Positions 1 to 11,907 of a DNA stretch of 64,000 nucleotides are shown here, one piece after another. The stretch is taken from the NCBI GenBank assembly GCA_013397865.1, contig VZTI01000938.1, forward strand, positions 67,501-131,500, read 5' to 3'. Both the position numbers and the translations under genes were made by a program. The notes beneath the pieces are model-generated. The model had not been told where the DNA came from. It saw only the letters and a list, made by a program, of their open reading frames with translations, and did no database searches. The stretch is from Struthidea cinerea. Taxonomy: Eukaryota; Chordata; Aves; Passeriformes; Corcoracidae. Within the stretch, counting starts at the first letter, position 1. Each line of letters begins with the position of its first letter.

Positions 1-343
1 TATCTCAAAAATGCATTCTAAAATTTAAATAGCATGTAAAGTATTTCCAATATGTTTTCCTGTTATCTGCAGAGATTGGAGAGTACTGAAGATACTGAAG
101 ACAGATGACCAAATACAAATCAAAGATATAGGTAGAGAAAAGCAACAAAGCAGAGATCAGTTAGGACAGAGTTAACGCAATGTGATCTGGACAGATCAAA
201 AATATAGAAAATGAAACATGATATTTTTTTTTAAATGTGAACATCTGAAACAAAATTACTTGAAATATACTCAATGAGAGAAAGCATGCTACTGTCTTGA
301 AGAGCCACAGTACTTCCCATATGTGAAACCAGTAACCACAGTG

Positions 344-415
344 TCTTCTTTTTTCCTTCTTCCCTTTTTTCCTTCTGTCTTATTCTTTCCTTCTGTCTTA
401 TTCTTTTCTTTTCTG
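344..415. repeat. Polypyrimidine tract with 18-bp tandem duplication
   Basis: A C/T-only-biased tract contains two perfect adjacent copies of the 18-mer ccttctgtcttattcttt at 371-388 and 389-406. It is a small simple repeat, and on the minus strand it creates a spurious basic reading frame. No function is implied. Confidence 0.8.
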
Positions 416-895
416 CCATCTTGTCTTAGTTGTTTGAGCTTATATGGACTGTGGGCTCTTTGCTGAAAAGTCTGCCTTGTTCTTGTGTTTCTCTGGTGCC
501 TGGCATGAATGCCAGAGCTGGTTTTGTCCACAACTATTACAATGCAGCCATTAGAAAATAATAATTACTACACTGATCACAGCACTGAATTGGACAAGTA
601 TTTGTAATAGAACATAATTAAAAGCAGAGACACACCATTGGTTTTGGCTGTTTATAAAAAACCAGACGTATTATAGACTAGAATCATAGTCTTTCTCTTT
701 GTACCCAGTATAAAACCAATTTTTAAACCACCATTAGGTTTTGTGTCACTCAAGAAAGAGAAGAGCTGTAATGCACGCTGTTTTGTAGGTTTCTTATTGA
801 TAAAATTCTACCCAGAAATGAAAGACGCTTTGGACAACAGAAACTAGCACAAAACTGTAGGGAAGGTAGAGCAACACAGAAATGGAACTGTGAAA

Positions 896-932
896 CATAT
901 ATATATATATATATATAGATATATGAGATATA
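896..932. repeat. (AT)n microsatellite
   Basis: About eleven uninterrupted AT units are followed by degenerate gatatatgag units. It is an ordinary dinucleotide microsatellite, likely to vary in length between individuals. Confidence 0.9.
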
Positions 933-1733
933 TCATGGTTTCCTCTTTACTGAAATGGGGAGGACTTGATAATGGTCCCTGAGTATCTTGGGAGTGTAAA
1001 TCCAAGGCAGGAGAAGAATCACTCAGGATGATAAACAGGGATTTAAACAGCAGTAATAGGATTAAAGTAAGAATGAAAAAGTTCAAGCTGCATATCAGAG
1101 AACGTTTTCTGTTGATATATTAACAAATAAAGCATCATAAAAACGTTGCAGAGCACTTTTGCCTCTGGGTTCTTAAAATACAAAAAAAGGTAGATAAATT
1201 TATTCCCATTTCATTTGTGAAAAAAAGAGCAAACCTTTCATGTAAGGAAAGGTGTACCTCAATTTGTATATTAAAGACAAAATACACATAAGCACCATCT
1301 GGAAAAGAAGACTTAGTGCTCTGAAAAGTATCCGAAGTACTGAAGGTTGCTATAGACCACATCAGATTGGTCAGCCAAACTTCTCTGGCTGCAGTGGAGT
1401 TCTGCAAACAGGTTATCTTCCCCAGGTCACACATGGAGACCCACCACTTCCTAATTTGACTTCCTCTGCTTTGCTGACAGATGTGCATATATCATAGATC
1501 TCTAAAAGGATTCTGTCTAGACAATAAAAATAGTCTTGCATATTTAATAAAAATGAGGTTTTCCTGCTTTAGGTAGAACTTGATCTTCTGAAGGGAAGGA
1601 AAAAAATTAAGAAATGAGGGATGAGTGGGATAGGCACATAATGTTTTAACCTGTCACAAATGTCATGTGGGCAGCACATCCAACTCCACCTTCAGTCTCT
1701 GAATAATGTCAATAGTAATTTTTTACAGAGAGT

Positions 1734-2325
1734 AATTCAGAATCACCAAATCACCAAGATTGGAAGAGACCTCCAAGATCACCCAGTCCAGCTGTCAACC
1801 AAATACCACCATAATCCCCCCTAAACCTGATCCCCAAGTGCCACATCCAGACACCACCTGAACACTTTCAGAGATGGTGACTCCACCACTTCTCTGTGCA
1901 GCCCATTCCAATGCTTTGACAACCCTTTCAGTGAAAAAAACTTTTCAATATCTAATCTGACCACGCCTGGCACACATTAAGGTCATTTCTTCCCATCCTT
2001 TCACTTGAAACATGGCAGACAAAATGAAGCCCCGCCTCACTATGAACTCCTTTCAGGTGGTTGTAGAGGCGATGAGGTCTCCTCTGAGCCTCCTTTTCTC
2101 CAGACCAAATAGCCTCAGCTCCCTCAGCTGCTCCTCATAAGACTTATGCTCCAAATTCTTCCCCAGCTTTGTTGTGCTGCTCTGGACACCAGCACCTCAA
2201 TGTCCTCTTTGAAATGAGGGGCCCAAAACTAAACACAGTTCTAAAGTTGTGGCCTCACCAGTGCTGAGTACAGCAGGGCAATGGCTTCCCTAGCCCTGCA
2301 GGTCATACTAATCTTCTCAGTAGCC
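1734..2325 (-). mobile_element. CR1 LINE fragment, 3' part, minus strand
   Basis: Read on the minus strand, this is the 3' part of a chicken-repeat-1 retrotransposon. The element's 3' end is at low coordinates (caccaagattggaagagacc, the complement of the CR1 3' UTR). It continues through the region coding for the C-terminal end of ORF2, with typical text such as cctccttttctccagacc and gctccctcagctgctcctc. The copy is 5'-truncated near 2325, as is usual for LINE copies made by target-primed reverse transcription. Indels and stops show it is inactive. The boundaries are soft by 10-20 bp. Confidence 0.92.
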
Positions 2326-5300
2326 CAATGAAAATACGAGAAAGGAATGGATAGCTATAATATACACATCTGGCAGAAAAAGTTGCAATTTTCTAAGTAG
2401 GTATGGGAAACAGAAAGCACTCCTGGTCATTGTTGAATGTTCTACCAGTAACATTTAAATTTCCAAAACTATGCCAATAATTCTAAGTAAGGAACATCTA
2501 ATAAATCTCAGAGGTTTCACTTTTATTTTCAGCCTTAATTACTTCCTCCAAGCTGCTATGCTTACTTTACTTTTCTTTAGAATGAGCATAAACCAGACAG
2601 CTCCTGTCTATATCCCAGTCTGTACTTCATGTTAGCTGAAGCCATTAATATCATTGTCTAGACTAGTCTCATACATGCATAGATTTTGTGCAGGTATCAG
2701 TGAGGCGTGTAAAAGTCATTTCTTATTAAAACAGTCACACAAATTCTGTCAAATGCTTTCATAGCATATTCACATTCTTTTGTCGAAATTATTACAGTAT
2801 CACACTATTAATATACTCATTAGATTATGTCCTTTTTTTGTGTTACCCCATAGATAGTAATGAAACAATCAAATGTCATGATATGACATTATTTATATAA
2901 TATAATATACTATATCTTATTTTCTTAGGTAGTGTGTTTCAGAATTCCATTGAATTTTTGACTATATATCCTAAAACCTGACATAGATCCAACAGTGTGC
3001 ACTGAAAAAAATTAGAGTTCAATGCATAAACCTGACATCACAACATATTTTCTCATCTAATTTTGACCAAGGGCAATATTATATTGTAGAGCTTAGACGT
3101 CACTCAGCCTACAGCTAAGCAAATTGATGATTATTTTTTTAACTCTACCTATGTTGTCCAAATGTAGGAAACTACACTGTAAAACCTTTTCTGAACACAT
3201 AAAGCATAATCTATACAAATATATGGTATTTTTATATCGTACACTTGTATTCACCCTAGCTAGCTTACACAGCTTTACCTTTGCTCAGCTGGCAAAGGCA
3301 GTGTAACTTGCATACAAATAAATCCTCCCCGTAAAAGTGAGGATGCATACTGAAAGCATCATATCATATGCTTTCTCATTAGACTTCTGAATGACCTTCC
3401 TTATGTGTCAGAGTTCAAGTAACAGAGTAATAACTAACATAACTTCCCTTGAGAAACCAAATGGAAAACAAGAATTTCTTACACCTTCACTATATCTTTG
3501 AAAGAAAAGAACTACTCTTGAGTTCAAGCAAGGCCCACAGATAGGGGAACACCCTCTCTCAAGACAGAGAACAAATTTGATGAAAGTTCACTTGTATCAA
3601 AGTGAAGGCAGAAATTAGAAATAAAATGTGAAAATATTAAGCAAGTAGTAAAACCAAGAAATTATTAAGAGCATAGAATTGATACAAGAAACTGAAGAGA
3701 GCACGCTCAAATCTTGGTTCCCAGGACTAAGAAAAATGAAGTCTAGCTTTCAGGAGAAAAACCCAACCAAAGACCCTATCAAAGACTAAAATCTTACTAG
3801 ATTTATAGGTGTATTTGTAAACAGACATGAGGGAATACATTCAACAGGTATTTCTGGTTGAAATTCTAAAATTAACAGGGGCATACTTTATACCATAAAA
3901 ATAAAATAGTTGTAGAATAATTTGCCTTTAACTGGCTGATCCTAGCCCTGTACTACCCTTTCTGTACTTTTTCAGTCTGTGTCCTTCTGTGAGCAAGTGA
4001 GGGGAAGAGTTATTGTGTCGGAAAATATAACCTTTTTTCTATGGTGGGGCCTTTTCAGTAGGTGATTTAGTATCCTAGTTCAAGTCCACAGCTACTCCAG
4101 GTCTACAAAAGTATCGGTGAAGCAGCAGGAAGCTGAAGTCTGGGGGATAAGCAAGTGGAGGAGCAAAGGCAAGGGAGAAAACATGATCTAAACTGCTATC
4201 ATATGGAAAACCACATTTCTCATTCTCCCAGACTGCAGCCACATGATGCAGTGCTACTTCTTCAAAGGAGGTGCCTTGAGCTTCCTGGTGTGCCAGAAGA
4301 GTCCCTGGAATTTAAGCATGGAAATTATTTGGCTCACCATTTGGATTGGCACTGTTTCTGTAACATCACTCTGCAGAGAGGAGCGCAACTGTAAGCGCAG
4401 ACTGGGCAAATGGTGTGTGATGTAGCGCCCATCACCTGGTGAACTATCTTGTTCAACCAAACACAAGTGATATGCGTAGGATGAAGTAATGTCAATGGAC
4501 TGTCCAGAGTGGAAGAATTAATAATTTAGCAGTGAGGGGGAAAAAGCACTGAATACTCCTTCTATTTTCTGTCAAAAACGTGCATTTCAGAATCTTGAGA
4601 TTTTTGTTCCTTACTAGAAGCAGAACACGACTCCATCCAGTCATTAACTACGTTGCAGTCACGTAACTGCGCCTGCAGTAACTGTGATCAGAGAGAACAA
4701 GGGTATCTAGATCTTCCAAATTTATCAACTCTATCCATATCCATGCTAAAAAGTATAATACTGATATTTAGAGAGCTGATATCAGTGTTATTAATTTGGA
4801 CAACACTTAATCAAAGCCTGTAGTACTCCTGCAAGAACTTTTTATATAGTCTGTTCTGGGGCAGGTATTTTGTATCAAGAAAAAATCCCTCTAAATTTTA
4901 TATCCTATGCCACTAAATTTTATTTCCTATTGATCTGAATGTATCGTACATCTTATTTATGTCAGGGAGCAAAACTGTTGAAACTGACAAAGAGATAAAA
5001 AATTAAATACTTACAGCAAAAATAGAATTGGGTCCAAAGAGGTAGAAAGAGTAATGATGGTAATAACCTACAAGTTGTAGGAAAAAAGTGTTCTAGATTG
5101 GAAGATTTGGATGGAAGAATCTACTGACTTAATACATGTTTTATATAATATTATATAAGATCACTACTGTATCAAAAATGAAAAGAAAGCAGCTGAAAGC
5201 TGTGGCATACTGCAAAAATACTTTGAAGATGCGGATATAGATGGATAATATAAATCTTTTACTAAATGTGTCTCTCATAGCATAGGCAATATCTTTTTGA

Positions 5301-5951
5301 ATTTCGTAACACAGCAAATTAAAGCACGATGACAGTCAGTGAGGTTTTTGAATCATTGTACTATGCCCTGATGCCATAATGATCTTACTATCATAAAATA
5401 TAACTAAGTTAGCACACATTTATTAACTCAAAAGCATTAAAATTCTGTTAAATCATTTCAAAAGCCAAAATTAAGATTTGCCTGGTTTTAAAGTATGTGA
5501 TTTTGGTCTGTGGATGTTAATAACATATCTGAAATTCCAAAAAAAATCTACTTATTCTGTACTTAAAATAAGCAATACCAGTTTAAGAAACTATGTATGT
5601 GTGCTTTTAAATTGTCATTGGAATGAAGAATCAGGAAGGAAATGCCAAACTGTGTTTTTTAATGAATACACATTAACTCTTTCTCCTCACAAAACCTGCT
5701 ATTTATATTTTAATATATCCCTGATATTTAGATGATCAAAGCTATAGAATAGTACTGCTGTCAGAACAGTATAACATTACTAGAATCCTTAGAAAAACAG
5801 TTTTTCCAACAGTAGTTTAAAAAAAAAACAGTATCTTTTAATGATTTGGTGTTCTTTTTCAAAACCACAGTACTTCAAAATTAATTTTAGCTTTCTTATT
5901 TTTTTCTCAAATTGTTTTTAATGAAGATTAATTTTAGCGAGACTTTCCTAC
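2326..5951. other. AT-rich DNA without recognisable gene
   Basis: This is single-copy-looking AT-rich DNA. Open frames such as 4155-4394 (+) and 5478-5735 (+) stay under 90 codons, lack splice-site context that I can defend and match no family I recognise. A somewhat GC-richer stretch at about 4090-4450 shows no clear repeat end or motif. Confidence 0.5.
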
Positions 5952-6322
5952 TATTAGCAATGTCTCTGATAGGTACAATTCTTCCCTTCCAGCACCATTT
6001 CCATTCAAACTCCTCTATGGAGCAGCAGGCTGCAATTTCTGCATCTGTGCTGTAATTCTACTGTAATTCTTGCACAGAAGCCTAGTCAATCAACCCTGTC
6101 CTCCCCATGCTAGCCAACTGTCCCCTTAATACATCCATAGAATTCAATATGAATTGAATGAATAGAATTGCAGTGCTAGGGGGACAGTCAGCTACTACAG
6201 AGAGATGGGATTGATTGACATTAAAGCATCTGTGCAAGAGTTATAGAAGAATTACAGCAGAGTCACTGAAATTGCACCCTCCACAACTCATAAGAGGGAA
6301 GGGAAGCTACAAGAGACACTAT
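5952..6322. repeat. Long imperfect palindrome (foldback / MITE-like)
   Basis: Two inverted arms are plainly visible. The best-matching parts are 6031-6125 and 6179-6276. Left-arm words tgcaatttc, ctgtaattct, cttgcacaga, gtcaatcaa and ctgtcccc all recur as reverse complements in the same order on the right. By eye the core arms are roughly 75-80% identical. Weaker pairing continues outward to about 5952 and 6322 (for example cttcccttcc against ggaagggaag). The centre near 6152 is itself palindromic (gaattcaatatgaattg). A transcript would fold into a hairpin of over 300 nt. Candidates are an old foldback or MITE-type DNA transposon, or a local inverted duplication. I do not recognise a named family and see no clean target duplication. 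Confidence 0.75.
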
Positions 6323-8825
6323 TAATGAATAAATCTGCCTTCCAACTAAAGCGGCATCAAAACTCTTTTTTTTTCTTTTTGTATCCCCAACTTCAATTTG
6401 TGAGCAGCTTTTATTAACTATGTGAAAATTGGGTGCGACTTCAATTCTACAGTGGTTACAATTCTAGGACAGTTTTAATTCAAAGTCAGATGGCATTTTT
6501 TTAAGCCGGGATGTAGCTTTTCCAGTTCATTCTTTCCTCACTATTGATATAGTAGGAAGTATATGGGACTTACTTATATTGAATTTTTAGGCATTTTTTA
6601 GTATCAGAACAGGAATACATATAGTGTTGTTGCAAGATAAACACAGTTTCTATTTTTCAGTTGTAAAAGTTTATACAATTCTGTGATATGGTATTACTTA
6701 TTTGAACTGCCTGATTCTATTTTGCTTTAATCAGAAGGTGAGTATGTTGAGTTTAACTAAACACAACTTCCTTCTTTGTAGTGAGTCTTGCTCCAGATTT
6801 TGCAAACTTCATAATGAAGTTAAATTTAACAAAAAATCGTAATTTAGTCTTTCATTCTAGTTGCAATTAGGTTATTCAGAGGCACTGATTTGAGAGCTTT
6901 ATTCAGATAACATATGTAGGTGTTAGCATGTTTTTTTTAGCTTTATTATGAAGTTTTTCATTGTTGTGCCTAAAGATGAAATTCTTCTTAGTGTAATGCC
7001 ACTGTCAATAGATGGTGATGTTCAGGCTGTAAGTACTTTCTTTTTTTGAGTTCCCTATTTTTTTCATATTTTCAGACTTACTTCTTGCCTTTGTCTTGTT
7101 TTTCTGCCACCCACCAATAAAAAGCAGTTGTTTCATCATCAGTAAAACCTTAACACATATAAAACAATTTCTTTAAGTATTGGTTTCCTCACAAATATTT
7201 TTTTGAAGGTCTTTATCGACTGAGATGCATGTTATGAAATGTATTTCTCTGGATATACCTCTGAAGCTGTAGATCCTAGAAGTATTTTCGATGAAATTAA
7301 CAGATTTTGAAAAAGAAAATGAAACATTTTATTCCACTGTGAATGCTGATGCTGGTATCTTATCCATGTTAAACCATCTGGAGAGAATGTTTAGGTTTAT
7401 TTTTATTTTTTAAATTATTTTTATAATAACTGTAATACTAAATCATTACCAAAAACCAGTTCTTTTGAGGTAACAGAATTTTTTGAATGATCTTAGAATA
7501 AATCCACTTAACAGTTATGCAGTATTCCAAAACAAAAATAGGTACAGAAACTGCTTTTCTGAAGTCAGTTACCATAGAAAGGAAGTATAACAATAAAATC
7601 CTTCATGAGATCATACTTTATTGATCTAATCAGCTTAAAACTGTATGGATTTTTATGTGGCTACATTTCTATTTTATTTAACTGAAACAAATGTCTAAAA
7701 AATGTATGAATTATTAATGCTTAATTTTAACATTGTTTGGGTTTGGGTTTTTTTTTTCTTATAGTGATGTCAATGAAACAAATCATCCATTTCAGGCACA
7801 CAAATTACATAAATCAAAGGTACAATAATTTATATGAATAATGTAGCTCAAAAAAATATTTTGATCATGCTAAGGAAATCCTTACAGTGCTTAAAATCAG
7901 TTCTATCCTCTTCCAAGTGTTAGGTGCAAAAGGAAGTGGACCAGAAGAACAGTTAAGGTAATATTTTAGCTTGTCAAGAAAACAGTTTGTTGAGATGAGA
8001 AGACTAATCTGTCCTTGCTCTTCTGTCCACAGAGAAGAGGAATAAGGAAGATCACAAAATTGCTCCTATTTGCAACAGAAAACCAAGGATGATTAAGAAT
8101 GGATCAACACTGAAGTTCAAAGACAGTGAATGACATCTTTTTCCATTGTTTGTGTGCTTGGGTATTTACCTTTCAGTTAAAATGAAAACACTTTGTGCTG
8201 CAGGAGGTGTATTGATAACTTCTATCTTCCTTCTCAGTTGCCGTGAAGGTGAGAGCTGCATTCTGTCCTTGACACACAGCAGACAAGGCATCACCCGGTA
8301 CTCCCAAATCTCATATTCTCTTTCTAGTGAAAAGAAAATCAAACTGTGAGGTAGATGAAAACTCCTTCCTTAGGGAAACTCCATGTAGGAATGGACAGTC
8401 ATGCAGCATATATTCTTATTTGCTATATTTGTTAAAGCACATCAGGATATTCAGACTGAACATTCATGCTGCCTGCAACAATCTTCTTATAATGCTGGTT
8501 CTGTAATTGTCTCTCTCTGTGTCTCTTTTCCTTGGATATCCTTCATCAGACAGTGAGATAAAGTAAGATAAACACAACTTAAAGAACAGTGCAATAGTTT
8601 ATTGGCTAATGCTCAAAGAACAAGTGACTGGAACTAATACCTTTCTAGACCAAGCATTTATTTGCTCACAAAGCCCAAAGAGACAACCAACAAATCTCTG
8701 TGACCAGGCAGTCATCTGCCAGATGGGGAAAGGTCAATCTCCACTGCTGCTCGTGAGACATTAATCATCATCATCATGTTCTTTGAGGAGCTTTTTAATC
8801 TTTTATATATTTTCAGATAAGTCAT
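6323..8825. other. AT-rich DNA without recognisable gene
   Basis: No coding or repeat family is recognised. Long T runs are present near 7740-7760 (a gtttgggtttggg stretch followed by ten T). A short plus-strand frame at 8146-8349 begins with a hydrophobic stretch but is only 67 codons and has no supporting motif. Confidence 0.5.
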
Positions 8826-8866
8826 AAAATCATAGAATATCCTGAGTTGAAAGAGACCCACAGGTA
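8826..8866 (-). mobile_element. Short CR1 3'-end remnant, minus strand
   Basis: The sequence aaatcatagaatatcctgag, followed by ttgaaagagacccacagg, is the complement of the last ~40 bp of a CR1 element (octamer tail plus the conserved 3' UTR end). Only the extreme 3' end survives, followed by a T run. It represents either a very short reverse-transcription event or a decayed copy. Confidence 0.65.
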
Positions 8867-9403
8867 TTTTTTTTTTTATTTAGTCCCTGAGCTGTTAATG
8901 ACTGCTGTCTCAACAATAATACTATTGCCTTTTTTTACCTTTTTCAGTGTTCTTCTTTCCTGGTTGGGGAGTATGAAGATGGAGCCAAACCTCTTTTCTA
9001 GGATGCCTAGTGATATATGAAATTTTATCATGGGAAAGTTGGAATACATTTAAGGAATTTTTTTCTTTCTCATGAAATTTGGTCAGGTAGAGGAAGACGT
9101 TGACCCTATTCCTTGGAGATACCCTTGGAGATGTTTACTTAAAGCTTTTCTGGATGCAGTCTTTAGCAATCCACTCTCATTGAAACTCTTTGAGCAGCAA
9201 TTTGTACTACATGACTTCCAGAGGTCTCATTAAACCTAAATTGATTTATAATTCTATGACATTTTCCAGAAAGGAATGCCCTGGAATAAATATCTGTTGA
9301 AGGAGACAAAGCAAAGTGCATAGGTAAATGGAAGGGCAATGAGAGAAGTCCTATAAAAATGTTACAGACAGAGAGAGGAGTTTGCAAAGGAAACTCACAG
9401 AAA
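8867..9403. other. Spacer between CR1 remnants
   Basis: No gene is recognised. The minus-strand frame at 9163-9477 overlaps the following CR1 copy and is not coding on any evidence seen. Confidence 0.5.
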
Positions 9404-9755
9404 TGTACAAAGGTTGGAAAAGACCTTAAAGACCATCTAGTTCCAATCCCCCTGCCATGGTCTGGGACACCTTTCACTAGACCAGGTTTCTCAAAGCCCC
9501 ATCCAACCTGACCTTGAACATTTCCAGGGATAGGACATCCAAAACTTCTCAGAGCAGCTTGTTCCAGGATCTCCCCGTCCTCACAGAAAACAATTTCTTC
9601 CTAATGTCCAACCTAAGCCTAACCTCTTTCAGTTTAAAACCATTACTCCTTGTCCTATCAGTACATGTTCTTGTAAAAAGTCTCTTTCCAGTTGCTACAG
9701 GAAGTAGTCATAAAGATAAAGCTGTGAGAGGTGAGGAGACAAAAAGACATTAAAA
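9404..9755 (-). mobile_element. CR1 LINE fragment, 3' end, minus strand
   Basis: It starts with aaggttggaaaagaccttaa and continues through the conserved CR1 3' UTR text (tccaatccccctgccatggt, cctgaccttgaacatttcca). It then enters the region complementary to the ORF2 C-terminus (cctaatgtccaacctaagcc), ending near 9755. The octamer tail is missing at the low-coordinate end, so the copy has lost its last bases or diverged. It is non-coding and 5'-truncated. Confidence 0.92.
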
Positions 9756-10587
9756 GTTTTTTTTCAATAACTCTGCTTTCATTGCCACGTCATCAAATAT
9801 TTTTTTCACGTTATGTTAGCAAAGAGCTTCTGTGCATGCAATATGGATTGTAGAAAAAATTTCCCCATGCAACCTCATGATTTTGGGAACCTCATAGATG
9901 TATTCATCATTCTTTATTTAATGCTATGCTTTACTAGTTCAGATGAATGCTTCCTTCTTCAAACCTGGATGAGCCTTACATAGAGGGAAAGAAGACCTCA
10001 GCTGAGGGAAATAATATACACCTAAACAAGTCCACAAGATCTTGAAGTCTGGAAGTCTGTGCTATTGGAAACTATAAACAAGTTCTATGTTGTCATCCAT
10101 GTTCTCCCTCTAAAGAAAGCTGTTAATGAGCAGTTTGTTTTAAATCATACCAAAAACATTTTTAGGAAGTTGTTCAGTCCTGATCTTGATGATAAAAATA
10201 ATGTCATTTAGAGTACATCTCATTGCCACTTAGGCTAGAAAGGAACATTAGCCTTGCTCTTTATGAAACTTGATGTTATGGGTTTTTTGCTATTGCAGCT
10301 TTGGAAAATGTTCAAAGGCAGAACCAATATTTATTTCAAAAGGAATACCAGAAATCTTATATTCCCTGTATCAGTGTCATTATTTTATTTCTTTTTGACC
10401 TTATTTATAACGTTTTAATTCATTCTCAACCTAGAATGTAGCTGTTTGGTTTTTCTTTGTATGTTAAGATTGTATCAAGCAAAGAGAAGCTTTCCTGGTA
10501 CAAATCATAAAAAAAAAGAAATACTCTACAGAATGAAAATATTCTTAAATTGCCCTTGTTAGTGTAATATATTATTCCCTCAAATAT
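9756..10587. other. AT-rich DNA without recognisable gene
   Basis: No repeat family or coding segment is recognised. Confidence 0.5.
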
Positions 10588-11218
10588 GACTGGTGTTCCC
10601 AGTCATTGAGGTGAGCCATGGCCAGAGCCATGATCAGCAGGACCAAGCAGACCAACAGGTCCGGTGGTTTGATGCCTCCACAGCACAAGGACAGTGAGCA
10701 CACAAAAGGCTGCGTGAAGCATGCTGACCATTGGCTGCTGCCCCCCCTCCTCATTATAGTTCATATTTGGGTATTTCTCTGGAAAGTTCTATGTTCCTCA
10801 GTTCGTAATTGGCCCACACATCTTCTCCCATTTGCCTGATCCCTTCTCCCCCCTTTTTGTAAGACCCCATAACTTATATTTTATTGGTTACCGTATGTTT
10901 TCCACGCCTATTATGTAGGGGCGTAAAACCCCGCACCCACCTGATTTTATCGGATCTCCTCGTGGCTTCTCCCTGGAATAAAACCCTTCCCTGTCCCACG
11001 AGGAAGGCCATCCGCTTTTTCCTCCCTCCTTCATGCAGCCTGCCATCAGGAGGCAAGGTGAACCCGAGCTGGTGCTTCGCCTGCCCTCCAGCCCCGCGGT
11101 CGGCCTCCATCCCCCCGACCTGGGGCAGGTAGAACATTGCCCTGTGCTGAGATAGCGTGCTAGCCGGCTCAGCACTGTGGCATCCAGTCACGCGATTAAG
11201 TGACTTTTATTCCCAGTC
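10588..11218. mobile_element. GC-rich LTR-like insertion, unclassified
   Basis: This stretch is much richer in G+C and CpG than its surroundings. It has LTR-like signals on the plus strand: a TATA-type segment (cttatattttattgg, ~10873), a polyadenylation signal AATAAA near 10977 and a GC-rich U5-like stretch after it. Similar signals exist on the minus strand (aataaaa near 10880 and 11205), so the orientation is unsettled. It lies between imperfect direct repeats: tgactggtgttcccagtc at 10588-10604 and tgacttttattcccagtc at 11201-11218, with the nine-base core ttcccagtc identical. I could not find a convincing TG...CA pair with a short target duplication. A minus-strand frame at 10572-10754 contains a hydrophobic run (LLVCLVLLIMALAMA) of unknown meaning. 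A solo LTR or other retroposon is most likely. Confidence 0.4.
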
Positions 11219-11907
11219 CAGTAATAGGAGGGGGAGTATACATGACTGAAGTAGAGGTTCTGCATTTTTTTGGTCTAGTCATCCTTCTTGCATCATGTTT
11301 CCTTCTCCTTACTTCTGCGGCTGACCAGTGTATTGCATGGTAGAGAACAACAGTACAACATTAACAGCACCTGTTGATCTTTTCTATGTATATATGAAAT
11401 AGGAGCCTATCAGATGTGAAGTAGCTAACAAACAGTAAGTACATGTCTCATGACTGCTGCCCATACAACATAAAGGCTGGCTGGTGCAGCATAGCCCAAC
11501 ACTATTTGTCCATGAAATTCTCTTTAGTATAAACTTTAATGTAAGTCCATAAACAATATAGAACATTATTAGAGGTAATCAAGCAAGTGTTAAGCATGTC
11601 AATCTTGGATTTAGAAGCAGTGGAACTGTATTTGTACAATGCTTCATCCAACTACAGTGCCTGAGAAACAAATCCCATTAGCCCAGGCACAGCACTACAT
11701 CAGCAAAGCTGTATTGGTTGTGGGAATCAGCTGGTATCGCTGTTCACTATTCTGCAAGAGTACATCAATGTGTGAGTTCTGGTTGCTTGCTTCAAGCTGT
11801 ACTGAAAATACAGAGCTCATGGATTCCTGAGAGTCATCATGCACTAGGAAATCAGCAGATCATAAAAGAAAAAAATTAGTTCAAAGCATACTGCAAAAAA
11901 AAAAAAA
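11219..11907. other. Spacer DNA, no gene seen
   Basis: No repeat family or gene is recognised. It ends in a run of A at about 11895 next to the CR1 fragment. Confidence 0.5.

Larger units (their letters stand above)
1..1733. other. AT-rich non-coding DNA, no gene seen
   Basis: No coding signal is supportable. The stretch holds a pyrimidine-rich tract at about 344-415 and an AT dinucleotide run near 896-932, listed separately. Short frames on both strands come from these low-complexity tracts (the pyrimidine tract gives repetitive Lys/Arg/Glu/Gln peptides on the minus strand) or are of chance length. Confidence 0.6.

Noticed and set aside
231..531. Lys/Arg/Gln-rich minus-strand frames
   Set aside because: They are produced by the polypyrimidine tract with its 18-bp duplication.
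7736..7760. Telomere-like GGGTTT run
   Set aside because: Only two units of gtttggg precede a T run; not TTAGGG and too short to be an interstitial telomere.
10874..11191. 105-codon minus and 82-codon plus frames in the GC-rich insert
   Set aside because: Frames are open on both strands over the same DNA, which is the expected result of high GC and few stop codons; no motif supports either.
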